Source of the DNA: Amycolatopsis saalfeldensis
GTDB taxonomy: Bacteria; Actinomycetota; Actinomycetes; Mycobacteriales; Pseudonocardiaceae
Reading direction: 5' to 3'
Length of the DNA stretch: 64,000 nucleotides
Assembly: GCF_900110575.1 (NCBI RefSeq)
Contig: NZ_FOEF01000012.1
Coordinates: 124,001-188,000 of the forward strand
Part shown: positions 18,161 to 26,307 of the stretch, in pieces
Layout: the number at the start of each line of letters is the position of its first letter
Position numbering within the stretch: position 1 is the stretch's first letter
The notes under the pieces: generated by a model
The model's input: the letters and a program-made list of their open reading frames with translations, nothing else
Database searches by the model: none
Told to the model about the DNA's origin: nothing
Translations under genes and position numbers: made by a program

Positions 18161-18628
18161 TCACCGCGCGTAGGTCACGAAAATCGCCTCACCGACCATC
18201 GCCGGCCGCTCCCGGCCCTTGATCTCGATCCGCAGGGCGACGCGGTACCGCACACCGCCGTCGTCCCGCCTGGCCGCCGACGAGATCACCCCGGCCAGCC
18301 GGATCTCGCTCCCCACCGGGACCGGCGAGGTGAACCGCACCTGGTCCAGGCCGTAGTTGAGCCCGCGCGCGTGGTCCTTGACCACCAGGATCTCCTTGAA
18401 CATGGCCGGCACGAGCGAAAGCGTGAGATAACCGTGGGCGATGGTGCCCCCGAACGGGCCGCCGGCCGCGCGCTCGGCGTCGACGTGGATCCACTGGTGG
18501 TCGTCGGTCGCGTCGGCGAACGTGTCGACCCGGGCCTGCGCCACCCGGCGCCAGGCCGAGGCACCCAGGTCCAGATCCCTGGCCTCGGCGAGTTCCGCCA
18601 CTGTCAGTTCGAGCACAGGCTCCTCCAT
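18161..18628 (-). CDS. MaoC-like (R)-specific enoyl-CoA hydratase
   Basis: 155-residue single-hotdog hydratase. The hydratase-2 motif FADATDDHQWIHVD...GGTIAHGYLTLSL (about 37-72) carries the catalytic Asp and His. Such enzymes hydrate 2-enoyl-CoA to (R)-3-hydroxyacyl-CoA. It is transcribed away from the neighbouring badI-like operon, and the intergenic region has two copies of the GntR/FadR-type operator, so it probably belongs to the same regulon. Confidence 0.9.
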   Translation of the reverse strand: MEEPVLELTVAELAEARDLDLGASAWRRVAQARVDTFADATDDHQWIHVDAERAAGGPFGGTIAHGYLTLSLVPAMFKEILVVKDHARGLNYGLDQVRFTSPVPVGSEIRLAGVISSAARRDDGGVRYRVALRIEIKGRERPAMVGEAIFVTYAR

Positions 18629-18653
18629 CGTCCAGGACGTCGACGCGTCCGCT

Positions 18654-18668
18654 AAAGGTCTAACCTTT
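18654..18668. promoter_or_regulatory. GntR/FadR-type operator, site 1
   Basis: AAAGGTCTAACCTTT, a nearly perfect 15-bp palindrome 26 nt upstream of the MaoC-like gene. It fits the window-wide consensus AATGGTCnGACCnAA, with invariant GG-N5-CC. On the minus strand TTACCC and TTAGAC are 17 bp apart and would place the site over the -10 region. Confidence 0.6.
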
Positions 18669-18747
18669 CACGCAAACGCAGGGTAATCCACACCCTCGGG
18701 CGTCGTCGATGCCACGACACCAGGCCACACGCCACGATCCAGCCGAC

Positions 18748-18776
18748 TTGTAAACGATCGTTATCACGTCTACAGT
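18748..18776 (+). promoter_or_regulatory. Predicted sigma-70-type promoter of the badI-like operon
   Basis: TTGTAA (18748-18753) and TACAGT (18771-18776) are separated by exactly 17 bp. A perfect 10-bp palindrome AACGATCGTT (18753-18762) lies in the spacer. Transcription would start near 18783, inside the operator at 18781-18795, consistent with repression by steric block. Confidence 0.6.
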
Positions 18777-18780
18777 CACA

Positions 18781-18795
18781 AATGGTCAGGCCGAA
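18781..18795. promoter_or_regulatory. GntR/FadR-type operator, site 2
   Basis: AATGGTCAGGCCGAA, immediately downstream of the predicted promoter -10 box and 41 nt before the ATG of the badI-like gene. Keeps GG-N5-CC; one half is degenerate (GGCC in place of GACC). Confidence 0.55.
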
Positions 18796-18835
18796 AGAGC
18801 GCGCCTGCGTCGGCACCGGAGCGGAAGGCAGGTAG

Positions 18836-19630
18836 ATGGACAACTTCACCGACATCGAGTACGAGGTCGAGCGCGGTCTTGCCTGGATCACCATCAACCG
18901 GCCGGAGCGCTACAACGCGTTCCGCGCGCAGACCGTCGACGAGCTGATCCTGGCGTTCAAGCGGGCCTGGACCAGCGACGAGGTCGGCGCCATCTGCCTG
19001 ACCGGCGCGGGGGAAAAGGCGTTCTGCTCCGGCGGCGACCAGAAGCAGCGGATGGAGACCGGCGACTACGGCCCCTCGCAGAGCGGGCTGTTCGAGGTCG
19101 AGTCGCTGCACCGGGTGATGCGGGATGTGCCCAAGCCGGTGATCGCGGCGGTGAACGGCATCGCCATCGGCGGCGGCCACGTGCTGCACGTGCTCGCGGA
19201 CCTGACGATCGCCGCCGACACCGCGACCTTCGGCCAGAACGGGCCCCGGGTCGGCTCCTTCGACGCCGGCCTCGGCTCCGGCTACCTGGCCCGCGTGGTC
19301 GGCGAGAAGCGCGCTCGCGAGATCTGGTTCATGCTGCGCCGGCTGTCGGCCGAAGAGGCACTGGACTGGGGACTGGTCAACAAGGTCGTGCCCGCGGACC
19401 GGCTCCACGCCGAAGTGCGGGCGTGGGCCGACCAGATCCTGCAGTACTCGCCCACCGCGTTGAAGGTGCTCAAGCAGTCCTTCAACACCGACACCGAGCA
19501 CATGGTCAGCATCGGCAACATGGCCTACACCACCCTCAAGCTCTTCGGCGAGACGGACGAGGCGAAGGAGGGGATCACGGCGTTCAACGAGAAGCGCCGG
19601 CCCGACTTCTCCGCCTACCGCGGGAACTGA
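18836..19630 (+). CDS. badI: BadI-like 2-ketocyclohexanecarboxyl-CoA hydrolase (crotonase superfamily)
   Basis: 264-residue crotonase-fold protein of the BadI/MenB branch. BadI opens the ring of 2-ketocyclohexanecarboxyl-CoA by hydrolysis to give pimelyl-CoA. Branch signatures are FCSGGDQ (64-70), IGGGHVLH (111-118) and [10 protein letters not shown] (136-145) with the conserved Asp at D143, followed by YLARVVGEKRAREIWF, which closely matches BadI as recalled. By-eye alignment puts G238 where MenB has its catalytic Tyr (LFY becomes LFG). First gene of a plus-strand operon with an acyl-CoA dehydrogenase and a dienoyl-CoA-reductase-like SDR, behind promoter and operator. Confidence 0.8.
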   Translation: MDNFTDIEYEVERGLAWITINRPERYNAFRAQTVDELILAFKRAWTSDEVGAICLTGAGEKAFCSGGDQKQRMETGDYGPSQSGLFEVESLHRVMRDVPKPVIAAVNGIAIGGGHVLHVLADLTIAADTATFGQNGPRVGSFDAGLGSGYLARVVGEKRAREIWFMLRRLSAEEALDWGLVNKVVPADRLHAEVRAWADQILQYSPTALKVLKQSFNTDTEHMVSIGNMAYTTLKLFGETDEAKEGITAFNEKRRPDFSAYRGN

Positions 19631-19643
19631 CGGGCGCGAGGCG

Positions 19644-20780
19644 ATGCGACTGACCGCCGAGCAGGCCGAATTCGCCCGGGTCATCCGGGATTTCTGCGCG
19701 CGCGAATGCGGGACGCAGGCCCAGCGCGACGCCCTCACCGAGAACGGCACGCTGGCCAACAGCCCGCGGATCCTGGCGAAACTCGCCGCGCACGGCTGGC
19801 TCGGCGTGTCCCTGCCCGAAGAACTCGGCGGTGGCGGCGCCGGATTCGCCGACGAATGCGTTTTCCTCGAGGAGACCTCACGCGGGCTCGCCCCCATCAC
19901 CGCGTACTCCAGCAGCCTCACCGCGGCCCAGACGTATCTCAAGTGGGGCAACGACAAGCAGAAGAAGACCGTCGTCGGCAACCTCGTCGCCGGCCGGCTC
20001 GAGGCGATCGCCCTGAGCGAGCCGGAGGCCGGGTCGGACCTGGGCGGGGTCCGGGTCAAAGCGGTCCGCGACGGCGGGGATTACGTCCTCAACGGCCAGA
20101 AGACCTGGATCTCCGCGGCGCACATCTCCGAACACCTGCTGGTGCTCGGGCGGGAGGACGCCACCGGAGGCAAGCACCAGGGGCTGACCCTGCTGATGGT
20201 GCCCCGCGCCACCCCCGGCGTCGAAATGCGGGAGGTGCGGACGATGGAAGCCCGGACCTGCAACGACGTCTTCTTCACCGACGTCCGGGTGCCCGCGTCC
20301 GCCGTGGTGGGCACGGCGGGCGAGGGCTGGAAGCAGCTCATGCGCGGGCTGGGGGTCGAGCGGCTGATCATCGCGGCGATGAGCGTGGGCAGCGCCCAGC
20401 GCTCGCTGGACGACGCGATCGCCTTCGTCCGGGAGCGGGAGGCGTTCGGCCGGAAGATCGCCACCTTCCAGGCGCTGCGGCACCGGATCGCGGACCTGGC
20501 GACCGACATCGCGTTCGCGCGGTCCTTCCTCTACGACGTCGCCGCGCGCATCGACGCCGGGCAGGAGGACCAGCTGGCCCAGGAGAGCGCGATGGCCAAG
20601 CTGCGGTGCACCGAGATCGCGAAGAACACGGCATTGGAAGCCATGCAGCTGATGGGCGGCTACGGCTACGCCCGCGAGTACGGCATGGAGTTCCAGGTCC
20701 GCCGGGCGCTGGCGCCGCCGATCTACGGCGGCACCAACGAAATCCAGCGGGAGATCATCGCCAAACGGCTGCTCTCCTGA
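19644..20780 (+). CDS. Acyl-CoA dehydrogenase
   Basis: 378-residue flavin-dependent acyl-CoA dehydrogenase, introducing a double bond next to the CoA carbonyl. The FAD/substrate motifs EPEAGSDLGG and LNGQKTWISAA and the C-terminal GGTNEIQREIIAKRLL are visible. The usual catalytic Glu of the YEGT motif is Gly (IYGGTNEIQ), while a Glu-Arg is present at the helix-G position (VERLIIAA), as in isovaleryl-CoA dehydrogenase. It is 13 nt after the badI-like gene; AliB (cyclohexanecarboxyl-CoA dehydrogenase) is a candidate role, by context only. Confidence 0.88.
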   Translation: MRLTAEQAEFARVIRDFCARECGTQAQRDALTENGTLANSPRILAKLAAHGWLGVSLPEELGGGGAGFADECVFLEETSRGLAPITAYSSSLTAAQTYLKWGNDKQKKTVVGNLVAGRLEAIALSEPEAGSDLGGVRVKAVRDGGDYVLNGQKTWISAAHISEHLLVLGREDATGGKHQGLTLLMVPRATPGVEMREVRTMEARTCNDVFFTDVRVPASAVVGTAGEGWKQLMRGLGVERLIIAAMSVGSAQRSLDDAIAFVREREAFGRKIATFQALRHRIADLATDIAFARSFLYDVAARIDAGQEDQLAQESAMAKLRCTEIAKNTALEAMQLMGGYGYAREYGMEFQVRRALAPPIYGGTNEIQREIIAKRLLS

Positions 20781-20835
20781 CACGCCGGTCCCGTCACCCG
20801 ACCACGCCGAGGCCCCGGGAAAGTGAGCCACCGCC

Positions 20836-21744
20836 ATGTCCGACTCCACCGCCCGTTCTCCGTACCGGCCCGATCTCCTGGCGGGTAAGCGGTTCCTCAT
20901 CACCGGCGGCGGGACCGGCCTCGGCCGCGCCCTCGCCGGGCAGCTCGTGGCCCACGGCGCGGACGTCCATCTCTGGGGGCGCCGGCGAGCCGTGCTGGAA
21001 GAGGCCGCCGAGCAGGCCGGGGCGTCGCGTCCCGGCAGCGTGCACGTCCAGGCGGTGGACGTGCGGCAGCACGAAGCCGTCGACGCGGCGATGGCGGCGA
21101 TCTGGGCCGGGCACGGGCCGCTGAGCGGGGTGGTGAACAACGCCGCCGCCAACTTCATCGCCCAGAGCAAGGATTTGAGCCCGCGTGCGTTCGAAGCGGT
21201 GACCGGCACCGTGATGAACGGTTCGTTCCACACCACCCTGGCGGCGGGCAAACGCTGGATCGCCGACGGCGTGCCCGGCAGCGTGGTGTCCACCCTGACC
21301 ACCTGGGTCTGGACCGGCTCGGCGTTCGTGATGCCCTCGGCCATGGCGAAGGCCGCCGTGCACGCCATGACCATGTCGCTCGCCGTCGAGTGGGCGCGGT
21401 ACGGCATCCGCCTCAACGCGGTCGCGCCCGGCCCGATTCCGACCGAGTACGCCTGGGCGATGCTCAATCCCACGGACCGCAGCGCCGTCGGCGCGACGCA
21501 GGCCGACCAGATCCCGGCCGGCCGCGCCGGCACGGTCGAGGAACTGGCCAACCTGACCATGTTCCTGCTCTCGGACGCCTGTGACTACCTCACCGGCCAG
21601 ACGATCGCCATGGACGGCGGCCAGATGCTGGCGGGCCCGGGCACGTTCGCCGGGCTCACCGGGCTGTCGGACGGCGACTGGGCCGAGATCAGGCGGAGCA
21701 GCACGGCCGCCACCGAAGCCGGCAAGAAGCAGCGGTCGGTCTGA
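20836..21744 (+). CDS. SDR of the 2,4-dienoyl-CoA reductase type
   Basis: 302-residue short-chain dehydrogenase. The cofactor motif TGGGTGLGR (23-31) is followed by an Arg-rich turn (WGRRR, 47-51), suggesting NADPH. The active site reads PSAMAK (167-172): Lys at 172 but Ser at the usual Tyr position, as in the mammalian mitochondrial enzyme DECR1 (PSASAK). The LAVEWARYGIRLNAVAPGPIPT stretch also matches that family. Probable role: NADPH reduction of a conjugated dienoyl-CoA, possibly a cyclohexadiene-carboxyl-CoA in this context (inference). Confidence 0.75.
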   Translation: MSDSTARSPYRPDLLAGKRFLITGGGTGLGRALAGQLVAHGADVHLWGRRRAVLEEAAEQAGASRPGSVHVQAVDVRQHEAVDAAMAAIWAGHGPLSGVVNNAAANFIAQSKDLSPRAFEAVTGTVMNGSFHTTLAAGKRWIADGVPGSVVSTLTTWVWTGSAFVMPSAMAKAAVHAMTMSLAVEWARYGIRLNAVAPGPIPTEYAWAMLNPTDRSAVGATQADQIPAGRAGTVEELANLTMFLLSDACDYLTGQTIAMDGGQMLAGPGTFAGLTGLSDGDWAEIRRSSTAATEAGKKQRSV

Positions 21745-21756
21745 GCCGCCGGGCCG

Positions 21757-22767
21757 CTAGTCCAAAGTGGACCGGTAGCGGTACGACCCGCTGCGGGTGA
21801 GCGCGAACTCGAGAATCCCGGTCCCTCGCGTGGTGCCCCACCGGAAAGCGCACAGCCGGTCGGTCAGGGAGGTGTCCAGGGTCCGCGGGTTCACCGGCCC
21901 GTCGAGCCGGTAGACCTCGTGGTCCAGGTACCCGCGCCCGCGCCGTTGACCATGCCCGCCGCCGTAACCCGCCCCGGCCATGAACCCGCCGCCGGCCGAC
22001 GCGTCGGCCACGAGGTGGTAGACGCGCCCGGCGGCAGTCGTCACCGCCACCGTGCCGTCGATCAGGTCCAGGTCCGAGAACCTGAGCCGATGGCCCACCT
22101 CGACGACGTCGTCCACGGTGCCGTCCTCGTGCAGAACGGCCCCTTCCGCCATCAGCCGCTCCCCCGCCCGGTCCTCCACCAGCAGGAAGCCGACCGACCG
22201 ATCGGGGAACTGCGCCTGGCACCACAGGTGCAGGCCCTGCCCGCCGCCCATGTTCCGCACCCCACGAGAACGGTCCCGCTGCCCGTACCACCCGTCGACC
22301 CGCTGGGTGGCGCCGTCGAGCGTGAGCGTGCCGCGGTAGCGTCCGGATTGGACGAGGTGCTCGAACTTCGTCGGCGGTCCGGCGTTGTTGCCGAGTTCCA
22401 CCTCGCGCAGCCAGTACGGGGTCCGCGCCGTCCAGACCACGTCGAACGCGACGCCGGCCGGGTTGTCCGCCACCCGGAGCCGCCAGCAGCGGTTCGGCTC
22501 GATGACCTCGAACGACAGCGGCCCGGCGCCGTTGCCGGTGGTGGCGGAAAGCTCGGTGGAGAACCTGAGATTGCGTTGCTCCGCACCGGTGGTGACCACG
22601 ACGAAGCCGTCCACGACGTTCCTCGCCGGATAGTGGCCGAGGCCGGTGATGACCGACGGCGCTGTCGCGTCGGCGGGGTGCATATTGAGCATGAACCGGT
22701 CGAAGAACCGGTCCTGGTGTCCCGCGTCCGGCCGCCGCACGAGGGCGTCCTCGAATTCAGTGCTCAT
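21757..22767 (-). CDS. CrtC/AttH-like beta-barrel protein (DUF7064/7065-type), function unknown
   Basis: 336-residue protein from the ATG at 22767 (MSTEFEDALV), which follows GAGGGAG; an ATG at 22794 is an alternative. It is rich in beta strands and aromatic residues, with a WYGQRDRSRGVRN motif near residue 170 and a C-terminal WGTTRGTGILEF motif. These resemble the hydroxyneurosporene-synthase/AttH lipocalin-like fold found in carotenoid 1,2-hydratase relatives. Last gene of the 12-gene minus-strand operon starting at 33201. A lyase/hydratase or ligand-binding role for a hydrophobic intermediate is possible, but the activity is unknown. Confidence 0.6.
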   Translation of the reverse strand: MSTEFEDALVRRPDAGHQDRFFDRFMLNMHPADATAPSVITGLGHYPARNVVDGFVVVTTGAEQRNLRFSTELSATTGNGAGPLSFEVIEPNRCWRLRVADNPAGVAFDVVWTARTPYWLREVELGNNAGPPTKFEHLVQSGRYRGTLTLDGATQRVDGWYGQRDRSRGVRNMGGGQGLHLWCQAQFPDRSVGFLLVEDRAGERLMAEGAVLHEDGTVDDVVEVGHRLRFSDLDLIDGTVAVTTAAGRVYHLVADASAGGGFMAGAGYGGGHGQRRGRGYLDHEVYRLDGPVNPRTLDTSLTDRLCAFRWGTTRGTGILEFALTRSGSYRYRSTLD

Positions 22768-23794
22768 GGGCTCCCTCGAAACCGGCGACGTCATGGGCCT
22801 CCCGGAGAAACGACCGCACCAGCGATTCCTCCTGGTAGTAGGGGTCGCCGCCGCTGCGGGCCGCCCGCCGCCGCCCGTAGTCGTAGAGCACGGCCAGTTT
22901 CCACAGCGCGAAAACGCGGTACCAGCCGAGCGTGGCGAGGTTCGCGCCGGTCCGGGCGGCGTAGCGCCGCGCCAGTTCCTCCCGGCCGGGATAACCGGGT
23001 TCGAGCAGGGCGGTCCCGAACTCCTCGGTGGGGGTGAGCGGGGCGCCCGGGCGCGGGACCGAGGCCAGGAAGTAGCCGAGGTCGAGCAACGGATCGCCGA
23101 GGGTGGCCAGCTCCCAGTCCAGGACCGCTTCGAGGCGGCCGGGATCCTTTGTGGACAGTACGACGTTGCCGATCCGGTAGTCGTTGTGGATGAGGGCCGC
23201 GCCGGATTCGGCGGGGGTGTTCGCCGTCAGCCAGGAGTGCACCGGTGCGAACGGCGCGGGCAAAGCACCGTCCTCGTCCGCGACCAGGGCGGTGATCCGC
23301 CGCAGGTGCCGCTCGTTGAACCCGGTGGGCCGCCCCAGGTCGGCGAGCCCGGCCGCGCGCCAGTCCACCGTGTGCAGCGCGGCGAGGGTGTCCACCAGTG
23401 CGTGACCGATCGCCCGGCGGGTCCCGGGCCGGTCGAGTGGCGGCGGCGTGCGGATGGTGACCACCGGGCCCGTCGCGAAACTCATGACGTAACAGGGCAC
23501 GTCGAGCAGCTGCCCCGCGTCCGAGGTGGCCAGCAGGCGCGGCACGGGAACCTCGGTCTCGGCCAGCGCTCCGATCAGCCGCGCCTCGCGCACCATGTCG
23601 TGCGCGCCCGGCGGCACCGGAGGCGGTGGCGGGCGCCGGAGCACGACCTGACGTTCGCCGTCCGACACCAGGTAGGTCAGGTTCGAGTGCCCGTCGCCGA
23701 TCCGGCGGGTCGTGACCGGGCCGCGGGTGAGCCCGCGGGACTCGAGGAATTCCGCCAGTTCCCGGCGCGCCGCCGGTGTCCACTCCCAGGCCAC
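22757..23794 (-). CDS. Aminoglycoside-phosphotransferase-fold kinase (ACAD10/11 N-domain type)
   Basis: 345-residue APH-fold kinase. The catalytic loop ALIHNDYRIGNVV holds the Asp, and VLDWELATLGDPLLDLGYFL the metal-binding DWE motif; FNERH and the WYRVFALWKLA ending match the phosphotransferase family common in acyl-CoA operons. Related domains of mammalian ACAD10/ACAD11 phosphorylate 4-hydroxyacyl-CoAs, so a similar job on a hydroxylated CoA intermediate is the best guess. GTG start; 3-nt gap to the upstream crotonase gene. Confidence 0.78.
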   Translation of the reverse strand: MAWEWTPAARRELAEFLESRGLTRGPVTTRRIGDGHSNLTYLVSDGERQVVLRRPPPPPVPPGAHDMVREARLIGALAETEVPVPRLLATSDAGQLLDVPCYVMSFATGPVVTIRTPPPLDRPGTRRAIGHALVDTLAALHTVDWRAAGLADLGRPTGFNERHLRRITALVADEDGALPAPFAPVHSWLTANTPAESGAALIHNDYRIGNVVLSTKDPGRLEAVLDWELATLGDPLLDLGYFLASVPRPGAPLTPTEEFGTALLEPGYPGREELARRYAARTGANLATLGWYRVFALWKLAVLYDYGRRRAARSGGDPYYQEESLVRSFLREAHDVAGFEGAHEH

Positions 23795-23797
23795 CGC

Positions 23798-24604
23798 TCA
23801 CCGCCCCGTGAAGCGCGGCCGGCGCTTCTCGGTGAAGGCCGACAACGCTTCTGGCATGTCTTCGGTCCGCGTCAGCAGCGCCTGGCCGCGGTTCTCCAGC
23901 TCGAGTGCGGCGGCATAGGACGTGATCTCCTGGTTGCGCTGGATGGCCCGCTTGGACATCCGCACCCCGCCCGGGGAGTTCGCCGCGATCTGCGCCGCCA
24001 TCGCGACGGCTTCGCCGAACAGCTGCTCGCCGGGCACCATCCGGTTCGCCAAGCCGATCGCCACCGCCTCCTCCGCCGCCACCAGCCGCCCGGTGTAGCC
24101 GATTTCCGCCGCGCGCCCCGGGCCGACGAGCCGGCTCAGCGTGTACGAGGTGCCCAGCTCGCCGACCGAAAGGCCGACCTTCACGAAGGCCGCGCTGAAC
24201 TTCGCCGACGGAGCGACCAGCCGGATGTCGGCGGCGAGCGCCAGCGCCATGCCGCCACCCGTCGCCGGTCCGTGCACCGCGGCGATCACCGGGAACGGCA
24301 GGTGCCGCAGGGCCGCGATCCCGCCCGTCGCGGTCTCCTGGAACTTCAGGAACTCCCGCACTCCCATGCGGGTGATCACGTCGATCTCGGCCAGGTCGAA
24401 CCCGGCGCAGAACGCCCTTTCCCCGGCCGAGGTCAGGATCAGCGCGCGGAGCCCGCTGTCCCGCAGGGCCCGGGCCGCCAGGGCGTACTCGTGGAACATC
24501 CGCACCGTCTGCGAGTTCATCCGCTCCGGCCGGTTCAGCCGGAGCACGCCGACCTCGCCCTCGAGCACTTCGAAGGCCAGGGTCTCGAGTTCGGGAAAGT
24601 CCAT
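23798..24604 (-). CDS. Crotonase-family protein, PaaG-like isomerase type (copy A)
   Basis: 268-residue crotonase-fold protein. Both hydratase glutamates are replaced (GGGMALAL in place of GGGCEL; SAAFVKVGL in place of the QPEI segment), but an acidic residue is kept in GLSVGELGTS, the position used by PaaG-like and enoyl-CoA isomerases. A double-bond isomerase or ring-oxepin-type isomerase is therefore more likely than a hydratase. It is a tandem paralogue of the next gene upstream and shares its unusual ending SYAAALELENRGQALLTR. Confidence 0.85.
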   Translation of the reverse strand: MDFPELETLAFEVLEGEVGVLRLNRPERMNSQTVRMFHEYALAARALRDSGLRALILTSAGERAFCAGFDLAEIDVITRMGVREFLKFQETATGGIAALRHLPFPVIAAVHGPATGGGMALALAADIRLVAPSAKFSAAFVKVGLSVGELGTSYTLSRLVGPGRAAEIGYTGRLVAAEEAVAIGLANRMVPGEQLFGEAVAMAAQIAANSPGGVRMSKRAIQRNQEITSYAAALELENRGQALLTRTEDMPEALSAFTEKRRPRFTGR

Positions 24605-24632
24605 GACGACCTCGCTGTCGTGTCGTGGCGAG

Positions 24633-25445
24633 TCAGCAGCCGGTGAACAGGGGCTTGCGCTTCTCCCTGAACGCGGCCAGCGCCTCCGGCATGTCGGAGC
24701 TGCGCGTCAGCAGCGCTTGGCCGCGGTTCTCCAGCTCGAGTGCGGCGGCGTACGACGAGATCTCCATGTTGGCCTGCAACGCACGCTTCGACAGCTGCAC
24801 GCCGCCGGGGGAGTTGGCGGCGATCGTCTCGGCGAGCGCCAGCGCCTCGGGCACGAGCGCGTCAGGCGCGACCACGCGGTTGACCAAGCCGATCCGCGCG
24901 GCCTCTTCGGCGAGCACCATGCGCCCGGTGAAACAGATATCGCTCGCCTGAGCGGGACCGATCAGCCGCGTCAGCAGCCAGGAGGCACCGAGGTCCCCCG
25001 CGGACAGTCCGATCCGGACGAACGCGGCGTTGAACTTCGCTTCGGTGGCGGCGAGCCGGATGTCGGCCGCCAGCGCGAGGGACAGACCGCCGCCCGCCGC
25101 CGCCCCGTTGACCGCGGCGATCACCGGGACCCGCACGGAACGCACCGTGACGAGGGCTCGCGCCGCCTGTTCCTGCCGGTCCAGCATGGCGAGCGCGCCG
25201 AGTCCGGGGAGGTCTTCCGCGTCGGCGAGGTCGTAGCCGGCGCAGAACGCCTTGCCCACGCCGGTCAGCACCACCGCCCGGCAGTGGTCCTCGTCGTCGA
25301 GCGCGGTGAACGCCCGCTCCAGCTCGTCGAACATGGTGCCGGTCATCGCGTTGTACCGGCTGGGGCGGTTCAGCTCCACGAGTGCGATATCGGGGCTCGG
25401 CTCGCTGAGCCGCAGTGTTTCGTAGTCCTCGTCCGGAATCTTCAC
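24633..25445 (-). CDS. Crotonase-family protein, PaaG-like isomerase type (copy B)
   Basis: 270-residue paralogue of the neighbouring crotonase. The GTG start follows AAGGAG; an ATG further upstream would overlap the next gene. Oxyanion motifs FCAGYDLAD and AAAGGGLSLAL are intact, the two hydratase glutamates are absent (NAAFVRIGL), and an Asp sits in GLSAGDLGAS as in PaaG. Both copies share long identical DNA in the 3' third, pointing to recent duplication or gene conversion. Function: probable enoyl-CoA isomerase. Confidence 0.87.
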   Translation of the reverse strand: MKIPDEDYETLRLSEPSPDIALVELNRPSRYNAMTGTMFDELERAFTALDDEDHCRAVVLTGVGKAFCAGYDLADAEDLPGLGALAMLDRQEQAARALVTVRSVRVPVIAAVNGAAAGGGLSLALAADIRLAATEAKFNAAFVRIGLSAGDLGASWLLTRLIGPAQASDICFTGRMVLAEEAARIGLVNRVVAPDALVPEALALAETIAANSPGGVQLSKRALQANMEISSYAAALELENRGQALLTRSSDMPEALAAFREKRKPLFTGC

Positions 25446-25485
25446 GACCGGCTCCTTCCGCTGCGGTTCACACCCGGACCACGGG

Positions 25486-26271
25486 TCAGGCAAAGTCCGG
25501 CGGTCGCTTCTCGATGAAGGCGGTGATGCCCTCGGCCGCCTCGCCGTCGGTGAACAGCGCCTGCTCCTGCGCGGCCTCGTAAGCCATGCCGTCGGCCAGG
25601 GGCAGCTCGAACGCGGCATCCACCGTGCGCACCACGGCCAGCTGCGCCGGCAGCGAAGACGGGACGATCTCGGCCGCCAGCGCCAGCGCGGCCTCCAGCA
25701 CGTCACCTTCGGTGCGCCGGTCGGCCAGTCCGATCGCGAGCGCCTCGTCCGCGCGCACCTGACGGGCGGTCAGCATGAGGTCCAGCGCCCTCCCCCGGCC
25801 GACCAGCCGCGGAAGCCGTTGTGTCCCACCGGCTCCCGGGATCAGGCCGAGCTTGACCTCGGGCAGGCCGAACTTCGCCCGGGGGCCGCACACCCGCAGC
25901 GTGCACGCCATGGCGAGCTCGAGACCGCCGCCGAGCGCGGCCCCGTCGACCGCCGCGATCGAGATCCACGGCGCCGCGGCCAGCCGGTCGTTGACCGACC
26001 GCATGCGGTTCCCGTACGCGAGGAACGTCCCGGCGTCGATGGTGGACAGGTGCTTGATGTCCGCGCCCGCGGCGAAGAACCCGGGCAGCGCCGACTCGAC
26101 GACCATCACCTTGACGTCGCCGGCCTTCTCCGCGGCGTCGAAGGCCGAGTGCAGCCCGTCGAGGATCGGCAGCCCGAGCGCGTTGGCCGGCGGGCGGTCC
26201 ACCGTGACGACGGTGATGCCCGGCGACGCACTGCGCCAGGTGACGGCTTCGGCCGGTTCGGGTTCACTCAT
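25486..26271 (-). CDS. Enoyl-CoA hydratase with both catalytic glutamates (BadK-like candidate)
   Basis: 261-residue classical enoyl-CoA hydratase. The two catalytic glutamates are in GGGLELAMAC and FGLPEVKLGLIPGAGGTQRL, so it should add water across a 2-enoyl-CoA. In the Bad route BadK hydrates cyclohex-1-ene-carboxyl-CoA to the 2-hydroxy compound, the substrate of BadH; this is the only crotonase in the operon with a complete hydratase site, so it is the best BadK candidate. Assignment rests on context and intact residues. Confidence 0.85.
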   Translation of the reverse strand: MSEPEPAEAVTWRSASPGITVVTVDRPPANALGLPILDGLHSAFDAAEKAGDVKVMVVESALPGFFAAGADIKHLSTIDAGTFLAYGNRMRSVNDRLAAAPWISIAAVDGAALGGGLELAMACTLRVCGPRAKFGLPEVKLGLIPGAGGTQRLPRLVGRGRALDLMLTARQVRADEALAIGLADRRTEGDVLEAALALAAEIVPSSLPAQLAVVRTVDAAFELPLADGMAYEAAQEQALFTDGEAAEGITAFIEKRPPDFA

Positions 26272-26307
26272 CGCGCCTCGCTTGGTTCATGGTTCGGATA
26301 CCGGTGG

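Noticed and set aside
18654-18795. KstR/KstR2-type cholesterol regulon operators
   Set aside because: The palindromes lack the AACnnGTT or CAAGnnCTTG cores; they match FadR-type sites instead.
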